From NCBI GenBank assembly GCA_035388825.1, contig DAOOQQ010000001.1, positions 1-64,000 of the forward strand: DNA of 64,000 nt, in the 5' to 3' direction. Every line of letters starts with the position of its first letter. Within the stretch, counting starts at the first letter, position 1. The position numbers and the translations under genes are program-made. Below are positions 6,176 to 18,400 of this stretch, piece by piece. Source of the DNA: MWAR01 sp035388825 (lineage in GTDB: Bacteria; Muiribacteriota; Ozemobacteria; Ozemobacterales; Ozemobacteraceae). Below the pieces are notes generated by a model that saw only the letters and a program-made list of their open reading frames with translations, ran no database searches and was not told the origin of the DNA.

Positions 6176-8437
6176 TCACGCGCGGGCGACCTCCATTTCA
6201 AGCGAACGTTTCGAAAGAACACCCTCCTCGGCGAGGTGCCTCGATTCCAGGATGGCTCGCAAACCGGGAGCGTGATCCATCAGTTCGAAGAACTGTTCCT
6301 GACGGAGGGTCAAAAACACGCAGTCGGTCAGGGTTCTGATGGTGGCGGTCCTCGGAACTTTCTTGAGCAGGGATATTTCTCCGAAGTAGTCGCCGTCACC
6401 AAGCATGACGGGTTCCTGTTCGGGAGATGTTTTGGGCTTTTTGGTCGCGAGAACCCGCCCGCGAACGATGATATAAAACTTGTCGCCCGGATCGCCCTGA
6501 TAGATGACGATGCGGTTTTCCGTGAAGTGTTCGTTGACGAACATCCCCGCAAGATTCTCGAGGATGGATGGGGCAATGTCCCGGAAGAAAGGAAGGCTCT
6601 CGAGCCAGGCCATGTCGACCTTGAAGTTGCCGTTGGTGGAAGTGCTCATGAAGCCGTTTTGCTTCTTCCATAGCTGGGCATATTTTCCGCCCTTGCGAAC
6701 CAGTTCGTCGTGAATCCCCTGTTCCACCAGGTGCCCTTGGTCGAAAACGAAGATCTGATCGACATTCACAACCGATGCAAGGCGGTGCGTCACGGAAATG
6801 GTGGTGCGCCCACGCCCGATTCTATCGAGGGTCGCGTTGATGGATGCCTCGGTGGCCGGGTCGAGTGCCGATGTCGCTTCATCCAGGAGCAGGATCTGCG
6901 GCTTTCGCACCAGTGCTCGAGCGATCGCGATACGCTGCCGTTGGCCGCCCGACAAGCGCGAGCCGCGTTCGCCCGCCGGCGAGTCATACCCTTTCGGCAG
7001 ACTGACGATATAGTCATGGATCTCCGCCTGGCGGGCCGCTTCCACGATCTCCTCGTCGGTCGCTTCCAGGTTTCCCAGCCGGATGTTTTCCCGCAGTGAA
7101 CTATTGAACAGAAAGTTTTCCTGGAACACGACGGCAATTTTTTTGCGCAGAGATTCCAGAGAAATGGAACGAATGTCGCGATTCCCTATGTGCACGGATC
7201 CTTTGTCGGGATCATAGAAGCGCATGATCAGAGCCATCATCGTGCTCTTGCCCGATCCGCTCGTTCCGACGAATGCGACCCGAGATCTTCTCGGGAGGAG
7301 GGCTTTCACATTTTCCAGACCGCGTCGGTCCTTGGCATACTGGAAGCAGACGTTCTGGAATTCGATGTCGCTGTCCAGCGACGACTCCACCAGCAATTCG
7401 CCCGATTCGTGCACCGGTTGTTGGCCGATAATCTGCCGGATTCGGGTCATGCCGCCGGCGGCGCTTATGAAGAGGGGAATGACCCAGGTGAATGCGGCCA
7501 CGGAAGCATTCATGCCGGCAAGAAGAATCTGGAAGGCCATGAGAGAGCCGACGGTCATCGAACCCCGGAAACAGAGAACCGCTCCGATGCCTATCACCAT
7601 GAGGCTCAACAGTTCGGCGGTGACATTCGGCATTCGTTGAAAGAGATAGGTCAGGAATTTCGATCTGACGCCGGTTGAAAAAATCAGATCGAGTTTTCCC
7701 CTGAACAGGGAGATCATCTTTTCCTGCAGTCCGAAGGCTTTGACGACAGGCTGGGCGGAAAGGTTCTCCTGCAGGACGCTGGAGAGTCCCGCTTCCGCCT
7801 GTTTATACCGGACATCGGCTTCGACCGCTTGTTTTCCGAACAACTTCTGAGCGAGGAAGCAGAAGGGAAGCCCCGCTACGGTGATCAAAGCCAGGCGCCA
7901 TTCGATATGAAAAAGAAACAATGCGCTGAGAACGAGACTGCCGATGGCGAGAATGCCGGCCGGCAGAGCGTAAACCAACGCGTTTTCCACGGCGTCGAGA
8001 TCCGTCGTGAAACGGGTCATCAGATCTCCCGTCCGTGAACGGGCGTAAAAGGTCATGGACAGTTTCTGTAGATGCACGAATATTTCCTCGCGCAACAGAT
8101 TCATGACGTTCGTGCCGAAACGCGCCCAAAGATAATCACAGCCCAACGCGGCCGCGGCCGAAAAAACCGCGCCGCCGCCGAGAGCCCCCAGGATGATCAC
8201 CATCAGCCGCTGGTCCTGGGGAATGATTGCTTTGTCGATCAGATACTTCGAGCTGATGCGCATGAGCGCATCAAAGCCGCTTTCGATCAGCAAACCGAGC
8301 AGGAGAATCAAGCCCGTGGCCCCATAGGGGCGAACATACGGCCACATGCTTCGGAACAGGGAAAGGAAATCCATCGTGGAAACATGGGTTTCCTCGGAAT
8401 GGCTTTCTCTCAACCTTTCATTGGCGGCAGATTCCAT
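6176..8437 (-). CDS. MsbA-like ABC exporter with C-terminal cyclic-nucleotide-binding domain
   Basis: About 753 residues. I chose the ATG with AAGGA 10 bases upstream; a TTG start 13 codons earlier is possible. Six membrane segments (about 30-310) form an exporter transmembrane domain. The ATPase has GTSGSGKST, LSGGQRQRIAIARAL and LLLDEATSALD, and is followed by the usual export-type ending. Residues about 625-745 add a cyclic-nucleotide-binding fold with an intact phosphate cassette (YFGEISLLKKVPRTATI). One polypeptide thus has a membrane half, an ATPase and a ligand sensor; it should work as a homodimer. The substrate is unknown, possibly a lipid or peptide. Gating by cAMP or cGMP is inferred. 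Confidence 0.88.
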   Translation of the reverse strand: MESAANERLRESHSEETHVSTMDFLSLFRSMWPYVRPYGATGLILLLGLLIESGFDALMRISSKYLIDKAIIPQDQRLMVIILGALGGGAVFSAAAALGCDYLWARFGTNVMNLLREEIFVHLQKLSMTFYARSRTGDLMTRFTTDLDAVENALVYALPAGILAIGSLVLSALFLFHIEWRLALITVAGLPFCFLAQKLFGKQAVEADVRYKQAEAGLSSVLQENLSAQPVVKAFGLQEKMISLFRGKLDLIFSTGVRSKFLTYLFQRMPNVTAELLSLMVIGIGAVLCFRGSMTVGSLMAFQILLAGMNASVAAFTWVIPLFISAAGGMTRIRQIIGQQPVHESGELLVESSLDSDIEFQNVCFQYAKDRRGLENVKALLPRRSRVAFVGTSGSGKSTMMALIMRFYDPDKGSVHIGNRDIRSISLESLRKKIAVVFQENFLFNSSLRENIRLGNLEATDEEIVEAARQAEIHDYIVSLPKGYDSPAGERGSRLSGGQRQRIAIARALVRKPQILLLDEATSALDPATEASINATLDRIGRGRTTISVTHRLASVVNVDQIFVFDQGHLVEQGIHDELVRKGGKYAQLWKKQNGFMSTSTNGNFKVDMAWLESLPFFRDIAPSILENLAGMFVNEHFTENRIVIYQGDPGDKFYIIVRGRVLATKKPKTSPEQEPVMLGDGDYFGEISLLKKVPRTATIRTLTDCVFLTLRQEQFFELMDHAPGLRAILESRHLAEEGVLSKRSLEMEVARA

Positions 8438-8654
8438 CGTGCTTCGATCCTTCGGACCGTTCGGGGGGATCCTCAAAAAAATCGTTCTATACTTATCTCA
8501 ATATTTCCGTATTCCATCTCACGGCGAGCGATTGGGGGGAAGGCGTATCCCGGGAATGAAGGCGGTGAGAACCCACGTGAGAAGCGACCCCCTGGATTTT
8601 ACTCCGGATTCCTCTCCTCCGCGCAAAGATTCTGCAAACGTTGGAAATACGATA

Positions 8655-8681
8655 TGGGGGCGGGTTTCAAACCCGCCCCCA
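8655..8681 (-). terminator. GC-rich hairpin downstream of icd
   Basis: A perfect inverted repeat (TGGGGGCGGGTTT, one base, then its complement) lies 38 bases after the stop of the isocitrate dehydrogenase gene and ahead of the ABC exporter gene. There is no strong T run. It belongs to a set of similar hairpins in this window (15239, 20404, 34746). Confidence 0.55.
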
Positions 8682-8718
8682 CAGGGAATGAACGAAGACG
8701 TGTGACCGGCTCGGCGCG

Positions 8719-10959
<2,241 letters not shown>

Positions 10960-11090
10960 TTCAGGCATTCCTTTCTCTTTGTGGCGTTGAGCCAGTTCCT
11001 TGGGTTGTTCCATCTCTGTTACGGGACCCCGCAATTCTACCAGAACTCCCCCGACCTCTGGCAAGCCGGTGTGACATCTTGAAAGCCGGT

Positions 11091-11119
11091 TTGCAAAAAT
11101 CGTGGGAAAAGGCCAGAAT
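11091..11119 (+). promoter_or_regulatory. possible promoter for the secreted-protein operon
   Basis: TTGCAA (11091-11096), 17 bases, then CAGAAT (11114-11119). It lies about 100 bases before the gene at 11223, in the divergent gap with icd. No other strong candidate was seen for this operon. Confidence 0.4.
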
Positions 11120-11222
11120 GGAGGCCAGACCGTAGAATATACCCCGACGTATTGAAGAGTGAATAATATATAGTTTGTGGTTTTCATTGCTTTCGGGGCG
11201 AACGAGACGAGGGAGGCGGGAG

Positions 11223-13094
11223 ATGAAGCATCATCGATCGACGGTTTGTCCGGGCAGGCGGCTGCTGACGGCGGTTCTCCTGGCGGTGGTGAGTCTGGCG
11301 GGCGTCGTGCCGGTCCGGGCGGAGGAGCCGCCGAGGTTTCTCGGAGCGCTCCGCGTGACCGCATGCGACTGGCTTGTCGACAGCGTTCTTGGAATGCCGG
11401 AAATGGCCTGCGTCGATCGGGAAATTCCGGGCGGATTGCGCGGCCTGATTCCGGCGGAGGCGATTGCGCGGCTCAACGATCTGTCTGAGTCCCTGGTCTG
11501 GATCCGCCTCGAGGGCGACAGAGACGTGCGTGCGTTCCTCCGGCGCGGCGATGAGCTTCCCCGGAGCATGTCCGGGCGCGGCGGGGTGTTCGGCCTGTTC
11601 GAAGCCCTGATGAGGCCGGGGCCGGCCACGCTGCCCGACCAGGCTCCGGCGGATGCGGAGCCGTTTCCCCCTTTCCCGGACGGGTCGGGAAATGCCGACA
11701 TTTCCGGATGGCTCGATCCGAAGGCCCTTGCCCGGCTGCTGACATCGGCGCTGAAGAGCGAGTCGGGGCGGACCGTGACGCTCGGGATCGGAGCCTGCCG
11801 ACGCAATAGCCGGCGGATCGGCCGTCTGCTCGATGGCGACGCCCCAAAAGGGATGAAGGAGGGGCAGCCGGTGGAACTGGCAAGCATGCCCGTCTGCCCG
11901 TTCGGTGGGCGGTATCTGCTGGACAGGATCGAGGGGGCGGCCGCGAAACGGATTCACCGGGTCCGGTGCGATCATCGGCCGCCTGCCGAGCCGCCGATCG
12001 TTCCCGACTCGCCGCTTGGAAAGGCTCTGGGAATCGTCCTGCAACAACTCGAGATCCTGCCTTCACTGTCTCTCCGCTACTCCGCTTCGGCCGGCATCCT
12101 GCGGGTCGAACTGCCGGAGGGAGCCGGAGGGGCCGGGTATACCCTTCCGGAAACGCCGTGGAATCCCGACTATGCCTCTCAGCTCTCCTGGGTGCCGGCC
12201 GACCGCGTGAAGCTTCCGCTCAGCAGCGGATTTCCCGGCGGCCTGTTCCTGGGCATCGATCCCCGGCGGCTGTACGGCTCGACGGGGGAAGTTTCCGAAA
12301 CCCTGAAAACCCTCGATGTCCAGCCCGGCATCGTGCTGCTCGGAGGGGCCGATCCGCAGGGCGGGCAGCCCCTGGGGGGCGGCATGCCGAATCCCGTGAT
12401 CGGCATTGCGGCGTCGGCGGCCACCCTGGTGCCGGCCCTCGCCGCGACGGGTGTCCGGATTTCCGGGCGCCAGCTCACGGAGGAGCTGGAAGGGGTCGAC
12501 GTGCCGGTCTGGCCGCTCGAAGAGGGGATGCGCATGCGCGGCGTCGAGAAGCCGGCCCTGCATGTGCTCGAGCATGACGGTATGACCTTCCTGTCCTTCG
12601 AGCGCCGGTTCGTTCGCGAACTGCTGCGAAGCTGGAACGGCGAGTCGGCGGGGGTCGTTCTGCCCGCGCCGGCGGGCGACGTGAAGCTGCTTCTGGCCGT
12701 TCGTATGGACGTGTTCGGGCACCTGGCCGCCGGGATTGCCTGGAACATCGCCTTCCGGAACGAGGCGCGCCGATGTGACGAAGGGGTTGAGAAGTGGCTC
12801 TCGATGCACGGTGCGCAGTCCCGGGCCGATCAGGAGCGCCTGTTGGGCACGGGGGAGATCCCGGCGGAGCTGCAGCAGATCTGTCCCGCGAAAGGCATCA
12901 TGTGGCATCCCGGGCAAAAACAGGTGATGTGCGCCGTTCATGGCGGGGGAAGAGGGGGCGTGCGATGGAGCGGGCCGCCCGCGCCGTCGTTCCCTGTTCC
13001 GACCGATCGCTGGCTGTACGTGACGCTTTGCCGGAATGACGGCAAGGCCGTCCTCGAAGCCCGGATCGTCACGGGGAAGGAGGCGGCGAAATGA
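11223..13094 (+). CDS. secreted protein with two pilin-tail-like Cys motifs
   Basis: A 623-residue protein with an N-terminal signal segment (RLLTAVLLAVVSLAGVVPVRA). The ATG with GGGAGGCGGGAG in front was chosen over an upstream start. I do not recognise the main fold. Two segments stand out: VCPFGGRYLLDRIEG, then VRCDHR (about 222-247), and ICPAKGIMWHPGQKQVMCAVHG (about 558-580). Both follow a Cys-Pro-x-Gly ... Val-x-Cys-x-x-His pattern, like the C-termini of some type II/IV pseudopilins. The stop overlaps the next start (ATGA), so it is cotranscribed with the VIT-vWA gene and probably acts with it outside the inner membrane. Confidence 0.75.
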   Translation: MKHHRSTVCPGRRLLTAVLLAVVSLAGVVPVRAEEPPRFLGALRVTACDWLVDSVLGMPEMACVDREIPGGLRGLIPAEAIARLNDLSESLVWIRLEGDRDVRAFLRRGDELPRSMSGRGGVFGLFEALMRPGPATLPDQAPADAEPFPPFPDGSGNADISGWLDPKALARLLTSALKSESGRTVTLGIGACRRNSRRIGRLLDGDAPKGMKEGQPVELASMPVCPFGGRYLLDRIEGAAAKRIHRVRCDHRPPAEPPIVPDSPLGKALGIVLQQLEILPSLSLRYSASAGILRVELPEGAGGAGYTLPETPWNPDYASQLSWVPADRVKLPLSSGFPGGLFLGIDPRRLYGSTGEVSETLKTLDVQPGIVLLGGADPQGGQPLGGGMPNPVIGIAASAATLVPALAATGVRISGRQLTEELEGVDVPVWPLEEGMRMRGVEKPALHVLEHDGMTFLSFERRFVRELLRSWNGESAGVVLPAPAGDVKLLLAVRMDVFGHLAAGIAWNIAFRNEARRCDEGVEKWLSMHGAQSRADQERLLGTGEIPAELQQICPAKGIMWHPGQKQVMCAVHGGGRGGVRWSGPPAPSFPVPTDRWLYVTLCRNDGKAVLEARIVTGKEAAK

Positions 13095-15217
13095 AACATG
13101 TGAAATATATTGTAATTTATATTCTCGCGGTGATCGGTCTCATTCCCTCCGGGGCTCAGGCGAACGGCACCCTGGACATCATCGGCCCGGGGGCGTGGGC
13201 ATACCCCGTCAGCCATGCGAGCCGGTCCGTCGGCCTGGTGCTCGAAAACGGCCTTCTCATGATGGAGATCGAGGACGTGTTCGACAATCCGAGCGATCGC
13301 CGTCTCGAAGGCGCATACCGGTTCCGCCTTCCCGATCAGGGTTTCGTGACCGGCTTCCAGATCATGACGGACGGCAAGACCTGGGTGCCCGGCAAGATCA
13401 TGGAAATCGCCCAGGCCCGTCTCGCATACGACGAGATCGTGACCCGACAAACGGACCCGGGCCTGATGGAGCAGCATGGGAACGAGTTGCTGATCAAGGT
13501 GTTTCCGATCGAACCCCGGGCCTCGGTCAGGATCCGGTTCCGGTGTCATGCGGCTGCGCCGGCGCTGGGCGACGGGATCGACCTGGTGCTGCCGGTGGGT
13601 GTCGAGACGGAAGAAAATGACGGGCCAGCCTTCGGGGCGGGCAACGCCGGGAAGCGGGTGAAGCTGAAGGTTGCCGGTACGATTCGCGACACCCGGGGAG
13701 TTGCCGGGGTGGAGACCGAGCCGGCTTCGAGGGTGTCACCGGGACGGGAGGGGGAGACGGCCTTCAGTCTTGAAACGGCTCACGCCGGTTCCGTCCGTCT
13801 GCAGATACGGCTGAAGGGTTCGACCGGGGCGGATATCCAGGGGTACGCGGAGCCGGGCGGCTCGCGATTCCTGCTGGCCCGCATTCCACCGCTTCGGGCT
13901 CCGGAGCGGACGGACCGTGCGCGGGTCACGGTCCTCCTCGATGTTTCCGGGTCGATGGGCGGAAAGAATCGCGCTCGTGCGGATCGGCTGCTGAAGCGAC
14001 TGAAGGACATCGCCGAGTTGGACATCCATGCCTGCACGGGGAGTACGCTTGCGGCGATCGCTCCCGGACAGGTCGCGGAACAGGGGTGCTCCGGGAGGAT
14101 CGCGTGGGGCGCCATCGAGCTGCCGAAACAGGCTGCGGAAGCTGACGGAACGCTTCTGATCACGGATGGTGAGGGCCTGGGCGCGGCCGAGATCGGCCGG
14201 CTCTGGACCCAATCCGGCCGGCATCCGCTCTGGGTCGCCCTGTTTGCCCCGGAGATTCCGGGCGAACTCTCGGCGGCGTTTGCCGACAAAGGGGGGCTCG
14301 TCCGGTTGTTCGAGGAAGCCGGCTGGGACGCCGCCGAAACGGTGCTTTCAGGGGCCATGCGGGATCTTGGTATATCGATGAATATTGTTTTGCCCGGCGG
14401 AGAGCGGGGTGTGCCGCTGTTCGGCCGGCTTGCCTGCGGTGAGGGCTCCGAAGCCTTTCTGGTGGTGCCGGCGACGGCGACGGCCGCGACGATCCGGGTC
14501 GTCGATCGGTCCGGCGCCGCGCTGTGGGAAGCGGCGGATCCGGGGCCGGGCGCGGATCTGCCGGCCCGGGGCTGGCTGACGGCCCTCGTCGCGCGCCAGC
14601 GGATCCTGACCCTCGCCGGGCAGCCCCAGACCCCCGACATCGTCCGGGAGATCACCCGACTGGGCCTGGAGCACAATCTCGCGACCGAGTACACCGCGTT
14701 TCTGGCCGTTCCCGCAGATATCGCGCGCCAGTATGCGGACGTGCTCAATCCGGCCTTCCTTGGCGTGTTCGCGCCGCCCAACTTCAGGAAAGCCCGGGAG
14801 CAGAGTCGCGGGAAGGCCTGCTTTGCCAACCAGCGGGTGCTCCTCGGCGCCGTCGAGATGTACAACATGGATCATACGGTGATGATGGACCGGGATCCCG
14901 TCACGCTTGCCCTCGATATCGACAAGCTGACGGCGGAGAAGTTCCTGAAGGGAGGGATCTCGAAACCCGATCCCGCATGCAGGTATCTGGCCGGGCCGGG
15001 CAGCCTGCTCGCGACGGGGTCGATCTTCTGCGTGCGTCACGGCTACATCGAAGGCGAGTTCCGGAAACCGCCGGAGGAGCAGTTCGCCGATGCCTGTGTC
15101 GCCTACGGGTGCAATCCCGACGATTTCGACATCGAGTTTCCGGCCGACGAGTCTCCTCTCGAAGCCTGGCTCGAGGAATACCGGCCTCTGCTCTTTATTA
15201 TACGATTATTTATATAA
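13091..15217 (+). CDS. VIT and von Willebrand factor A domain protein with pseudopilin-like tail
   Basis: A 708-residue secreted protein with signal peptide (residues 1-24). Residues about 30-165 are a VIT domain (inter-alpha-trypsin-inhibitor type). A von Willebrand A domain follows, with the metal-binding motif LLDVSGSMGG (DxSxS) near 282. The last about 140 residues contain ACFANQRVLLGAVEMYNMDH and CRYLAGPGS, then FCVRHG, which resemble a pseudopilin body end and tail rather than any vWA part. It overlaps the preceding gene by 4 bases and is followed by a terminator. The role is probably adhesion or protein-protein binding in the envelope; the ligand is unknown. Confidence 0.82.
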   Translation: MKHVKYIVIYILAVIGLIPSGAQANGTLDIIGPGAWAYPVSHASRSVGLVLENGLLMMEIEDVFDNPSDRRLEGAYRFRLPDQGFVTGFQIMTDGKTWVPGKIMEIAQARLAYDEIVTRQTDPGLMEQHGNELLIKVFPIEPRASVRIRFRCHAAAPALGDGIDLVLPVGVETEENDGPAFGAGNAGKRVKLKVAGTIRDTRGVAGVETEPASRVSPGREGETAFSLETAHAGSVRLQIRLKGSTGADIQGYAEPGGSRFLLARIPPLRAPERTDRARVTVLLDVSGSMGGKNRARADRLLKRLKDIAELDIHACTGSTLAAIAPGQVAEQGCSGRIAWGAIELPKQAAEADGTLLITDGEGLGAAEIGRLWTQSGRHPLWVALFAPEIPGELSAAFADKGGLVRLFEEAGWDAAETVLSGAMRDLGISMNIVLPGGERGVPLFGRLACGEGSEAFLVVPATATAATIRVVDRSGAALWEAADPGPGADLPARGWLTALVARQRILTLAGQPQTPDIVREITRLGLEHNLATEYTAFLAVPADIARQYADVLNPAFLGVFAPPNFRKAREQSRGKACFANQRVLLGAVEMYNMDHTVMMDRDPVTLALDIDKLTAEKFLKGGISKPDPACRYLAGPGSLLATGSIFCVRHGYIEGEFRKPPEEQFADACVAYGCNPDDFDIEFPADESPLEAWLEEYRPLLFIIRLFI

Positions 15218-15238
15218 TCATATTCATCCTGACTGTCC

Positions 15239-15268
15239 GGGCGGGCTTCGTGCCCGCCCCGTTTTTTT
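15239..15268 (+). terminator. Rho-independent terminator
   Basis: GGGCGGGC, a five-base loop, GCCCGCCC, then G and seven T residues. It lies 21 bases after the VIT-vWA stop and separates that operon from the macroglobulin-like gene. Confidence 0.85.
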
Positions 15269-15417
15269 GCCGGCCGAAATCCGACGGGGAGGTTCTGCGT
15301 TGGGAATCGACGGCGGGTTGTCGGTTTCGCGAAGGATGTCGGATGTGGTACAAGAGAAGGACGTCGACGGGCGAACGAAGAGATGGAAGGCCCGCACAAT
15401 GCGTTGAGGAGGTTCGT

Positions 15418-18400
15418 ATGGTTCGCATCGGTTGGATTGGCCTGGCGATCGCCGCGGTGATCGGGGTGGTGATGCCTCTGGCGGCGGCTCGGCCCGGCAG
15501 CGGCGGGGAGACGCAGGGCGTCTTCCAGGTCGATCCGGGGAAGAAGGATATTCTCGAGCTTGCCCCCGGCGTTGCCGACCGGTTCCGGCTGCAGTTCGTT
15601 TCGGTGACGGTCGATCAGCCGACCTTCTGGCCGAACGAGGATGTGCATCTGAAGGTCGCGATGCCGGCCCGGCCGATGGAAAAGATCAAGGTGACCCTCG
15701 GCCGCAAAGACGCCGCACCCCGTGATCTGGGCGAATTCACGCTCAACGACGGCGGCTTGCTTATCGAAACGATCATGAGCGGCTCGAGCAAGCCGCTCGA
15801 GGTCGGCGAATACCGTGTCGAGGTCGAGACGGCCGACGGCGGCTTCAAGGGCGATGCGACCTTCGCGGTCATCGAGGGCACGCTCGGCGCCGTTTCGTTC
15901 GCCTACGAGTTCCAGCAGCTCACCAACGCCCAGGCCCTGGAAGAGGCCCGCGCGGGCTGGTTCCTCGGCAATGCCGCCGGGGTCGGCGCGCGCTGGGGGA
16001 ACGGCCTCAACGTGAAGAACGAGCTGCGCGTCTTCAACAAGCCGTTTGACGGCCACGTCACCCTCAAGACCCGGTGCATGCTGCCGGGCTGCAACGGCTG
16101 CGAGGCCGGTCCTTCTATAGAATATGATATGAAAAAGGGCGCCCTGGCGTCGGTGCTCGATGTGGGCGGCCACTCCGGCCCCTTCGAGCTGGAGATCGTC
16201 ACCGAGAAGGGCAGCGTGCGGAACCTGTTCGGCCGGTCCGGTCACGTCGAGCGGCAGGTCAGCCTGGTCTCCGCCGGCTTCACCAGCCTGTTCAAGGCCA
16301 CCGTGGCTCCCTATGAGAACACCGTCGCGGTGCCCGGCCGCGAGATCTACATCCAGAAGGAAGACGGCGACAAGGAGGCCGCGTTCGAGCTTTCCTCGGC
16401 GATCACCGGGGACGATGGCGCAGCGAAGATCACGGCCCGCGCCGATCTCGAAGGGGTGAAGGCCTGGCGGCTGATTCCCAAGGCCGACGGCAGCTTTGCC
16501 CTTGACCAGTTGACCCTGTCCGGCCGGCTGAAGAAGGGTGAGGACGTCACGTTCTCGGTCTCCGGCCCGTATACGTTCGTCGCGCTCGGCGGCTGGGAGA
16601 CGAAGGAGAACGAAAAGAAAGAGAAGGAACAGGTTCTGCGCCAGGCCTGGGCGATGCTGTTCACGCCCAGCTCCCTGCGGGTGAAGCTGGATACCCCGAA
16701 GCAGGCCGGCCCCGAAAAAAATATCGATATCACTATTGAAACATTCGACCGGGCAAGCGGCAAGCCCCGGTCGGTATGGGGCATGCTCGAGGTGTTCGAC
16801 AACCGCGTCGCCGACCGCAGTCCCAAGGATCCGCTGATCTCGGCGACCGGAGACTCGTTCCGGAACGCCTCGGCGGGTCTTTCCCGCTGGGAGGACCAGA
16901 CCGGCATCCGGCGCCTGGTTCGACCCGCGACGAAGATGCGAATGTCGGCCCCGCCGCCTCCGGCGCCCTCCGCGGCCCTGGACGACGGATTCATGGGAAA
17001 ATCGATGATGGCGGATAAAGAGGAGATGTCGGCCCCGATGGCGATGGCGCCGAGCATCGCGCTTGGTGCGACTGCCGGCATGGCCGGCGGCCAGGGATCG
17101 AACGAGGTCGAAACCGAGGCCGAGAATCCCGAGGCGGTGCGTGAGGGCGAGAAGAAGGTCGTCTTCTGCCAGCTCGTGAAGACGGATGCGGCCGGCCGGG
17201 CGAAGGTCAGCGTCACGATGCCGCCCCAGAGCGGCCGGTGCAAGGCGCGGTTCGTCGCCCTTGCCGGCTTCGACTACCTCGAAGCGGTCAACGACGTCGA
17301 TGTCGCCCGCCGCGGCGGCACGGTAGAACTGAGCGCCCCGGCGATGCTGCTGCGCGGCGCCGAGGTGTCCCTGCGTGCCTTCGCCGTGTGCGAAGGCGGC
17401 CCCGGCAAGCTGAAGATCTCGGGTGCCGGGCTGAAGCAGGCCCTGACGCTCGACGTGCCGGCCGGTGGCAAGGAGTTCCAGATCCCGGTCGTCGGCGGCG
17501 GCAGCGGTGAGCTGGTGGCCGAACTGACGAAGGCTGACGGAACCCCCGTCGACCGCCGCTCGGTGGCGATCCGCGATTCCGGCGAGTTCCCCGTGACGTT
17601 CACCGAGCTCATCCTTTCCGACGGGAAGACGATCCGCATTCCGCGGAACCGCACCGTCAACGTGTTCGCGAACCCCGGCCAGCTCCTGCGCGGCATGACG
17701 GCGAATATCGTGACCACGATGAAATCCTGGTTCGGCCACAGCGAGGCGCTGAGCGCCATGGCTGCCATCGATGCCATGCTCCTGCGCAGCTTCGCAGAGC
17801 GGCTGCTGAACGATGACGGCCTGCGTGCAACGATAAAGGCCGATATGGAAAAAGCCGTCCGCGATCTCGACGAGACGTTCTTTGACAAGCAGACGAAGCT
17901 GATGCGGCCGTATCCCGGCATTGAAGGGAATCCGGTCTGGTCCGTCTGGGTGCTGAAGAACCTGCTCCAGGTGAGCAACACCCTGTCGGGAGACGCCCCG
18001 CTGAAGGCCGAGTTCGCCGCCACGCTCCGCATCGCCGGGAAGCTGGCCGAAGAGCTGACCGCCGAGCTGGGTCGCCGCAAGATCTCGACCGAGGAAGTCG
18101 GCCTCTTCACGCCCGGCTCGTCCGGCGGCGACCTGGTTCCCGTCGTGGTCGACGGCAAGGTCGTGTACCGCGCCCTCACCGACGCGGCGGTCGTGAACTG
18201 GTATGTGAAGCAGATGGCGCCGGCGCTCGACATCGCCAACGGCCCGGGGCTGAAGGAGCTCAACGAACGGTTCATCAAGAACTACGACACGTTCCGGTTC
18301 CTGCGCGCGTTCGAGCGCACCGGCCCGCTCTACTACCTGCTGCTCAACGCGAAAGCCCTGTATCTGAAGAAGGACCCGGCGTTCGGGCCGCTGTTCGGGA

